Source: Leishmania donovani (taxonomy: Eukaryota > Euglenozoa > Kinetoplastea > Trypanosomatida > Trypanosomatidae). From it: a stretch of 64,000 nucleotides of DNA. Below the pieces are notes generated by a model that had not been told where the DNA came from, made no database searches, and saw nothing but the letters and a program-made list of their open reading frames with translations. Position 1 is the stretch's first letter. Each line of letters opens with the position of its first letter. Made by a program: the position numbers and the translations under genes. Shown here in pieces: positions 8,789 through 17,700 of this stretch. The stretch lies in the NCBI RefSeq assembly GCF_000227135.1, contig NC_018244.1:200967-264966 (forward strand), in the 5' to 3' direction.

Positions 8789-11700
8789 TCACATGAGGTA
8801 ATGCGTGTAGACGGCCGAGGCAATAAACACCAAAACAAGCTCAGCACGGCGGCTGTAGTACAGAGAGAGGCACCACACCGCCATAGAGAGCCCCAGCCAC
8901 GCCGTCGTCGGCCCGTACGCGTAGACAAAGACAAAGGACAGGAAAGCCATGATGGTGAAGGCCACGTGAGCGCGGCGCTGATCTTCCAGGAGGGAGTCCG
9001 ACAGAGCGGAAGCAGTGCCCGGCGGCGCCACAACGACAACGATGCCGAGCAACGGCAGAAGCTCATGCACGAGGAAGGCCATAAAGGCATGGTAGAGCAG
9101 CACCGTAGGCGACACCGGTGACGGCGCAGCTTCGCGGGATGCATTCCTTGCCGTACTGCCAGCGCCTATGCCCACGCCACCGCGTCCGAACAGCCGTCGC
9201 GCCCACGAGGCAGACGGCATGGCCACTCTCGGCGCCTCCACTGTCAGCAGAGCATCGGTGATGGCGACGACCATGCACGACGCTGCGCCGTCGCCAGCCT
9301 CGCTTGCCTCGTTTGTGCACAGCTTCAAAAACACAGATGCATTCACGACCAGCTGCCCAGCAGCGTAGCGGTCGTCTCGGTGGTACTCGAGCGTCGTCTG
9401 GGCACGTCGGCGGCGTCGCAGCGTGTCATCGGCGAGCTGCGTGTAAGCCGCATCTACAGCTGTCTGGTTCACGCCGAGGAGAAGCGGAGCAGCAAGCGTC
9501 GTCTGCCCAGCGCTGGCGCCGACACGGCGAGTGTGCGCGTGGTTCTGCCGTAGCACATCTGCCAGCTCAACCGGGGTACTCGAAAGCAATACCATCGGTC
9601 GCTGCGCCGCCGGCAGTGCCTCACCATCGACGCCGCGAATGCGATACAGAACGACATCCATGACGATGGAGAGCGCTGCACCATCGCTGCTGCCTGTGAG
9701 CTGCAAGGCAAGGCGCTCAAGCGCGCGGTGGGCGGCGGCGGGGCAGAGCCAGTCGAACTGCCAGCGTCGCGGCACACGCGTGGCGCTGTCCCACGGTAGA
9801 AGGAGCGGACGGGTGTAGGCTTCGCCGGTCCAGCTGAAAAGTGCCATGGTCGCCTCGCCCGCAGGTGTGCCGCTGGTTGTGGTGCTAGCCGCCGACACCA
9901 GTGCAGATATCGTGCCCGTAGCAGCAGAGGCAGTACCGGAAAGAGGCGACGCAGTCCACATGCCCGTCAGATCGCCTGCCACATAAAAGGTGGTGTCGGC
10001 CAGTAGACACCCCCTGCACTCGGTGGCGATGCCGGGGACGGCAAAGAGGATCTCCTCGACCTTGCAAAACTGCCGAACAGCGGGAAAGGCCCTCGAAAAC
10101 GTTGCGGCGGTCGTCTCGCCACTGCCGGTCGCCGTCGCCGTCGCGTCACCGGCGCTACCGCGAGTCGGTAGATGCTTTGACGCACTTCGCCGCACCTGTG
10201 CAGCGCGCAGGTCGCTGTATTCCTCGGCCTCCGCAGCCCCCGCGTCACGCGAATGTCCGCTGAGCCAACCACCATCACGATGGCCTTGACGCGAAGTCGC
10301 CGCTGCGGGGTCGGCAGAGAGTGGCGGTATTGTTATGCCGGCAAAGGTGTCGTTGTAGCGGTACACAAAACGATGTCCCTGCAGGACGGCTGGGTCGCTG
10401 AGCAGCTCCGAGAAGAGGTAGTTGATAAAGTGAGATCGGTACACCCCACCCCCCTTCATGTACAGGTGATGACTGCTGTCGAGGCTGTGATGCTCCACAA
10501 CGCTGAAACTGTTAATAAGCGCCACGTTCGGTGGGGCGCGCTGTCGCGGCAAGTTTGCCTGTCGCTGGTGATCGTCGAAGACGATGGTGCCGTCATCGGC
10601 GGCAGCTCTCGCATACGAGCCGGCACTGGGGCCGTCCTCGCCGACTGTCGGTGTCCATGTGTCGCCGATAAGCTCGATGCCGAGCTGGAAGCCATAGCGT
10701 CGGAGGTCCGCCTCACACAACAGGAGTGGGCGATCCGGGGTCGGGTCGAAGGACGGCCCAGTCTGCTGCGCCATCTCGGTCGCCGCCGCCGTCGTCGCAG
10801 GGTCGGGTTTCGATGATACAGCGGTGCTGCCGCGGCGACCCCACCACCTGCCGCTCTCCCGCCTGCGGTGCACGCTGCCGGCTCTGCCTTCGGCGGCGGC
10901 GTCAGGCGGCGTCATATCAGCAGAAGAGCGCAGGTGCAGCCGCGCCAACGTTGGGCGGACCTCCACAACGAAGCTCGCGTCGGTGGAAGTGGCTGCCACA
11001 CTCGTGGGCAGCTCGCGCCCGGGCATCCACCGCCACGCCGACGCGTTTGACGCGCCTCTGCCCGCCGTTCGCGACGACGGCGCCAGAAAGCCGTCAGGGT
11101 AAATCGCGTCACGCACGGTCACGCGCAAGTAACGCGGGAGCTGCAGACGCCGCAGCAGTGCTTCGCTGTCCTGGTGCTCGTTGTACTCCTCTAGAGTCAG
11201 CATCTTAAAGGTGGGACACGCGCGCAGCTGCAGATACAGCCGCTTGCGAGAGCCTGTTTCCACCGCGGCCTTCAGGCCTCGCCGCATCTGCTCGATGCAC
11301 GCAGTGAGCCCCACATTGGGGTGATTCGGCGCGCCATGCTCTGCCGTTGCCAAGGCAGGATTCGGAATCTCCTCCAGCGTCACCGCGTCGGCCTCAAAAG
11401 CGGCCCGGGCAAAGTTGGCCCCCGTAAGCTCGAAGGTTAGCACCGGCATGCCGCCCTCCACCTCGCACTGCTTCACCACCGGCGGGTACACCGACAGCAC
11501 CGGTGCCATGTCGCGCACCTCCACACGGCCGAGTGGCACGAGCGAGTGCGGGTTCGTCACAGTCGGCTGCACCGTCGGGCCAGTGATGACAGGCGGCGGA
11601 TCGATGGCGGTGCCGCATAGGACATCCTTGTGCAGTGCCGTTCGTAGGAAGATGTCATAAGGAACGGCGAAGGACTCCTTGAGTGGCAGACGCATCCGCA

Positions 11701-14700
11701 GCACCGCCACCTCGCTTCCCTGCGCGATACCTTGGTAGGCCCGAAGTGCGTTCTCGAGCCGCTGCGCCGGTGACAAGTGCGACGGTGAGTTCTGCAGCTT
11801 GCGCTGGTGCAGCTGCTGCTGACGCGTCTCCTCTGCCAGTGCGGCCTCCTCAGCCTCCTGCCGCGCCTTCCTTGCCGCCTCGATCGCGCGCAGCTGCGTC
11901 GACGTCACACGGCGGTGGCTCAAGGCGTGCTGCAGATCGGCCGGCAGCCCAGTGACGTCGATGCCGTCGGCGGTCCACTTCCACTGGCGGCGAATGCGTT
12001 CCACCTGTCGCTCCATTTCGGCAAGTGATATGTACTGCTGCTGCTGATGTAAGGGCGACGCCCCATGGCGCAGTTCAATGCGTTGTCGCCCTCTTCGCGC
12101 GCGCTTAGAGTACCAGCCGCCGCTAGCAGATGGAGAAGCCGATGCTGCTGCTGAGGAGCCGTCGCCGTGCACGTCGGAGATGAGGTGATCCAGCGAGCCG
12201 AAGAGCACGTCGCAGGGCACGGTGGCGTCGCGCACGGCGAAGGCGTAGTCTAGCCATTCCTGCGCCGTGCGGTCGACGCGGCCGTCGGGGCGGTTCGTCT
12301 CGGTCCAGTACTGCAGAACGTCGGCACCGCGAACGGTGCCGTCTACACACTTGTGGAGCAAGCTGTGGTGCGGACTCCCTGTCGCCGGCGCAGGTCTGCT
12401 GCTGCTGGAAGCCGTGTCGGCCTCACCTTGGCTGGCGTCATGCGCTCCTTCACCGGACACGGTCGCCATCGCTGGCCTCCACGTCGCATTCAGCTCCGTC
12501 GCCGCAGACGCAGAGACAATAAAGCCCCCAAGTTGCCTCGGGTGGCTAAGGTCAAGCCGCAGCAGCACTATGGCCTCTGATGCCTGCTCCGCTGAATCCT
12601 GCGCCGGCCTGCCGAAGGTCGCGGTTCGGCCGCTAATGTTCACCTCGTACGTCACGTCGTCCTGCACCCCGCGCAACCCGACCATCGGCCTCATCGTCGC
12701 GTTGGCGCGCCGCAGTGTCGCAGGTTGGAGCACCGGCAGATAGCGAATACCCCATACGCCGCCCTCGTCGCTGCCGTCGTCTGCCTCCGCACTACCATCA
12801 CGGCCCAGTAACGTAGAGGCGAAGGCAAAAGCCGCGTCACCCAAGGTATGCGGCAGCCCCAGCTGAAACAACTGTGAGAGGCCAAAGGGCGATGTCGCAG
12901 CGTCGGCACCGTCGTGCCCAATCCCCTTCTTCCTCCCGCGTGCGGCGCTAGTGCCAGCGGTCAAACCCGCCTCAGCGCCCGGCGCGCCATCGATGATGCG
13001 GGTCGAGATGAAGTCGCCGTGGAAGGGGCACACGCCAGTGGTATGCATTGCACCTCCTGTAGAGCTGCCGTCTCCCGCCCGATCCGTGTACACGCCTGCG
13101 GCCACCGCCAACGTCGGTGTGGACGGCGAAGAAGCCCGCGGCACTGCCATGAACAGCGGCTGCGACACCTCGCGCGGTGACAAGTGACGGCCTGCCTTGA
13201 CCGTGAATGATATGCACCGGCCTGGCAAGGAGGCAGTACTCGCTGAGGTGTAGGATGGGTTGAACCACCGTGTCGTCGGTGATACCCACCACGGCGTCAC
13301 GCACCGCCCGCCGCTGAGCCGCTCCACCTCGCGCGCACCGCGCTTGACGGTGTCCTCCAGTGTCGCAGGGTCGATAAGGCGAACCTGGCTCTGCCAAAAC
13401 TGCACGTCTTCGCGAGACGACTGTGGCTGCCGCTTCGTCCGCGGAGGCGGACGAGGGGGTTTCCGCGATTTCTCTTTCAAACCGTCACTTTCCGTTGCCG
13501 GTGCTCCCTCGGTGTGCAAGCACAGCGTGATGCGCCCCTTGCCGGTGTAGCCGTCGCACTCGTGGTCCATGGAGGTTGTTGCGGTCAGGTAGGCGGAGAC
13601 GCGCTCCACCTCGTAGTGGCCCTTCAACGTGCACATATGCCCCTCCATCCGACCAAAGATGCTGCGAGACGGCACAAGGTCGTAGTGGAGGTACACCGTG
13701 CCAACAGGGAGCTGTTCCAGCACGAGCACCCCACCGCCAGGGCGAGGATGCAGACCGAAGTAGGTGTGGAACGCCGCATGCGCGGGGGCGTCGGCGGTAG
13801 AGCCGTCGGAGGGGAAAAAAAAGGCCGCTGCTTCGCCGTTGCTGTAGTTGTGGATGCTGCGCAGACTCATGCGCGCCTGTGTCGCACCATCCACAGCCGC
13901 AGTCGCACCGGGGCCCGTCATCTCCGCTTCCAAGTGCCAGTTCTGCGTCGAGGACGTCGTCAGGATCGTCGCGCGATCAGCCAGAGTCACGAGGCGATGC
14001 GAAGGCAAATTCTCTGTCAGAACAAACACCTCCACTGTGTCGTGGTCGACAAGAACGCGATGCTGCGCCTCTGATGCCGCTGACGCAGTGCGCTCACTTG
14101 TGCCAAGGCCGCTCACGTACTCGCCTGAGGCTGTCAAAGACGGCGGTGGGGAGGCGGCATCTGTAGGTAACGGGAGAAGCCGGTAGACGGCCCAGCGCAC
14201 TGTCACGACGCCGAACGGCAGGCCATGCACCAGCGTCTCCGCCTGCGTGCCCTGATCAAAATGGATTCCCGTAAAGTTCGCGTCCGCCGTCCACACCGTG
14301 TTCTCGTCCGTCGCCAGCGACATCACCTCCCACTGGCCAACAAACTCATGTGCGATCTCGCGCGGGATGGGCACAGCCTGCAGTGCCGCGGTGTCGCCGC
14401 ACACATACAGCTCCTTCTCCACCACCTGCGCGTGGAACACGTCGAGCATCTCCGTAAGAGCCACCGGCGGGCACACGTTCGGGTTCTCGGGATCCGGCAG
14501 AGAGTGCGTGATCGTGTAGAGCCCCGGCGTATGCAGCCCTTTGATGAGAACCGTCGAGCCGCCTCTGTCGCGGGCCACGGCAGCCGGGTGAAGGGGCAGC
14601 GGTTGAAACTCGACGTTGTCCATGAGCACCTGCAATCCAACCGTGATGGAAGCGGCCGGGACGACGCTCGTGACAGCCCACCGCGCCATGGCCGGGTCTG

Positions 14701-17700
14701 ATGGGGCGTCCACGTGCAGGACGGCGCTCTTGCCGACAATGTGCCGCGCCCTGGCGAAGGGATACGTGTTGGCGGGTGTAGTGTAAAGCCTTTCCATGGT
14801 GATGATGACAGGCGGTGCCGCGGCGGCCTGTCGCTGTGCCGTGTCGCTTCTACTCACTGTACCACGACTGCTGCTAGTGCGGCTCGGCCGAGACTTGGGC
14901 GTCGCCGACGACGGCGGCGGCACCACCTGCAGCGAGTCGGCTGCGTTGTGACTGAGCACGACAAGGGCCGTGGCTGGCAGCGGACTCGGATACACGCGCC
15001 TTACTAGAAACCAGTCACGCTGCTCTGTGTGTGTGATGTGGTTAGCGACGGTCAGCTGGCAGAGCGCCTCGCTGGCATTCGCCGGCGGCGCCGCCGCGGC
15101 CCTGCCGTAGCGCTCTGGAGTGTGATAAAGCACCGAGTGCGTCGGGTGGTGCTTCTCGACCGTCATGACCGCGGCGTCAGGGCACGCCCACGTGAATTCG
15201 TAACCGTACACGGAAAACAGCTCCGGGTAGCGGGCGAAGGTGTACTGCGGGGCGCAGAACGGCAAGACAGCTACAGCAGGGGGCGGCGGTGGAGGCAACA
15301 CCGTGCCGTAGCGCTCGTCCTCGCGGACGACGCCGCGGGGGTTGACAGCGAGAACGGCAGCGGAGCCCGGCTTCTCCACGCACATGCCACGCCGCACAAA
15401 CTCATGCTTCTCGGCCTCTACTTCGGCGCTCAACCGCTCAGGAGAGCTCCGCACGACATAGTCCATCAAGAACAGCGATGCGTTGCCCACCCCCGCGACT
15501 CTCAGCCGGCGCGCCTCTGCCTCGTGCAGAAGTGTGTATGTCTCTTCCAGCTTGGTGTCGAGCTGCTCATCGAGCTGGCGGCGGCGACGGCGGCGTGCTT
15601 GCTGCTCCGCCAGCTCGGCAGCACGCTCTGCCAGCGACGTTAACGCCTTACGTGATTCGGACGCCTTGTTGGCATGGTACTCACCCCAGAACGCGTCCTC
15701 GGCCTCTACAGTCTCGCTGCCGGCGGTTGCGGCGTCGACATCCAACTCCTCAGTGCCGGCACCGCCCGTCGGCGTGTCTTCCTGTTCCTGCTGCACGCTC
15801 ATGCCGGTTCGCCTGCGTAACACCATTGGCCCGTCATCGCCCGCCACGTAATCGTGCTGCGTGTTCCAGAGCTGGTGAGCAACCGCATCCTGAACAGGGC
15901 GCAGGACCATCTCGAAGTAGTTCTGCTGACCTGTGTAGTTGAAGGAGTACCCAATGTCGGCTGCAAAGCCGACAACGGGTATCACACGGCGATGGCGGCG
16001 GTGGCGACTGACGACCTTAGCCGCGTCCGTTGACGCGGATGCAGCACCTACAGACGCCAAGACCGAGGCGTTGACGCGAGTGTAGGCGACCTCAGTCAGC
16101 GAGGGCAGTGCAAACACTTTAGCATGCGGATACGAGATGCGCTGGTGACGGTCTTTTTCGTGAAAGACGACGTCAGGTGGCCGCTGGCATCGCCGCAGCG
16201 AGTATGTCTTCTCCACTGCCGCGACGAGGTTGCGCACAGACCACACGACATCACAGTGGTGATACGCCTCCACGCCGCACGCCATCAACGCTGTCACAGG
16301 TCTAGATGCGGCAGCCGCAGTCGTGAGGGCCAGCGGGCTCCCACCATCCACGGCGGTCGTGATGATCTGCGTCTCCTCCTGCTCCTCGACCGGGATAGTG
16401 CGCTGTACCAGGTACGGCGGGTGCCGCGCCGACACGCACGGCGGCACGAGCCACTCCGCTACCTCATCCTTACGCACCTCACGCGGTGCCACGAGCAGCA
16501 CGCACCCCTCCTCCGTGTAGATGGGCGCGAACGCCGGTACGATGGGCGGGGGTGGGAGGGGAACCACGTATATCTGGTACTCGACGTGCGTGTCCGGGCA
16601 CTGCGACGTGTAGGCAAAGGAGTGTACCGCTCCGTCGATGACGACGGTCAGCGACAGTGCTTCGCCAGTGTCCTGCGCGACAAACTCGAGGGTGCCGTTT
16701 GGCAGCATGCGTTGCACGTTGGGCACGCTGTTCGTGTCCAGCTCCGCTGTGAGCTGCTCATCCACTGACAGGACGCGCAGCGGGGGGCTCGAGCGCCAGT
16801 AGCCGGTGGGTGCGTTGTTGCTCAAAACATCTGCGCCGCTGCTGCCGCCGCCACGGGGAACACTTTGGCGCTGCTGCGGAGCTGCGGGAGAAGTTGAAGA
16901 AGCTGCGAGCGGCGATGTTAGGTCTGCGAGAGCACGTGGAGCCGACACCACCCAGCGCCGTGCATGCATAGGCAGCTCCACGGCGACCACGCGCGGGTAG
17001 CTCGCCAGACGTCGTACCACCAGCAGCGGGCGAGAATACACCTCCACAATGAACAGTCCAGAGGCTGCCGCCTTGGCACTCGCGGTCACTGGGATGACTC
17101 TGGTGTAGAGTGGGTCCAGGTTTGCCGTACCAATCAGCCGCTCCTCGCGCACGGCAACTCGCGCCACCCACACCACCTCGTACACGCCGCGATGACTCAT
17201 GCGCACAGAGGCATGCACCTCGCTGGCGTCCCGTTGCGCATCGGGGGCCGCGACACACACGGCCAGCGAGGCGGCGCCCGTGTCCTTCGCTGTCATCGAC
17301 GTAGCTGGCGGACTGCTGCGTGCCTCGCAGCGGTAGGACCCTTCGGGCGCTGCCTCCGCAAGCTGCTGTGGGTCGGCAAGCCACGTCGTATTCGGCACGG
17401 TAACCTCCAGCTTCGGCTCCACTCGCATTCGCAGGAGCAGTTGCCGCAGAATCAGCGCCGACACGTCCTGATGCTCCCCGCACGCCGTCGCTGGCCCAGG
17501 GGTGGTGATGTGGGCCTGAACCGCCCACACTTCGCGCCTCTCCAGGACGACAGGATCACAGACATCGTCGACGTCGCGCACAAGGTAGGCGACAAGGTTG
17601 CGGCCGAGAAAGAGAGGCACCAATGCGCTGCCGGCCTCGCCATCCCCGTCTGTGTCGTCGGCTTTCCGAGCTGGCGCAGACGTGTTCGTGTACGGATTGG

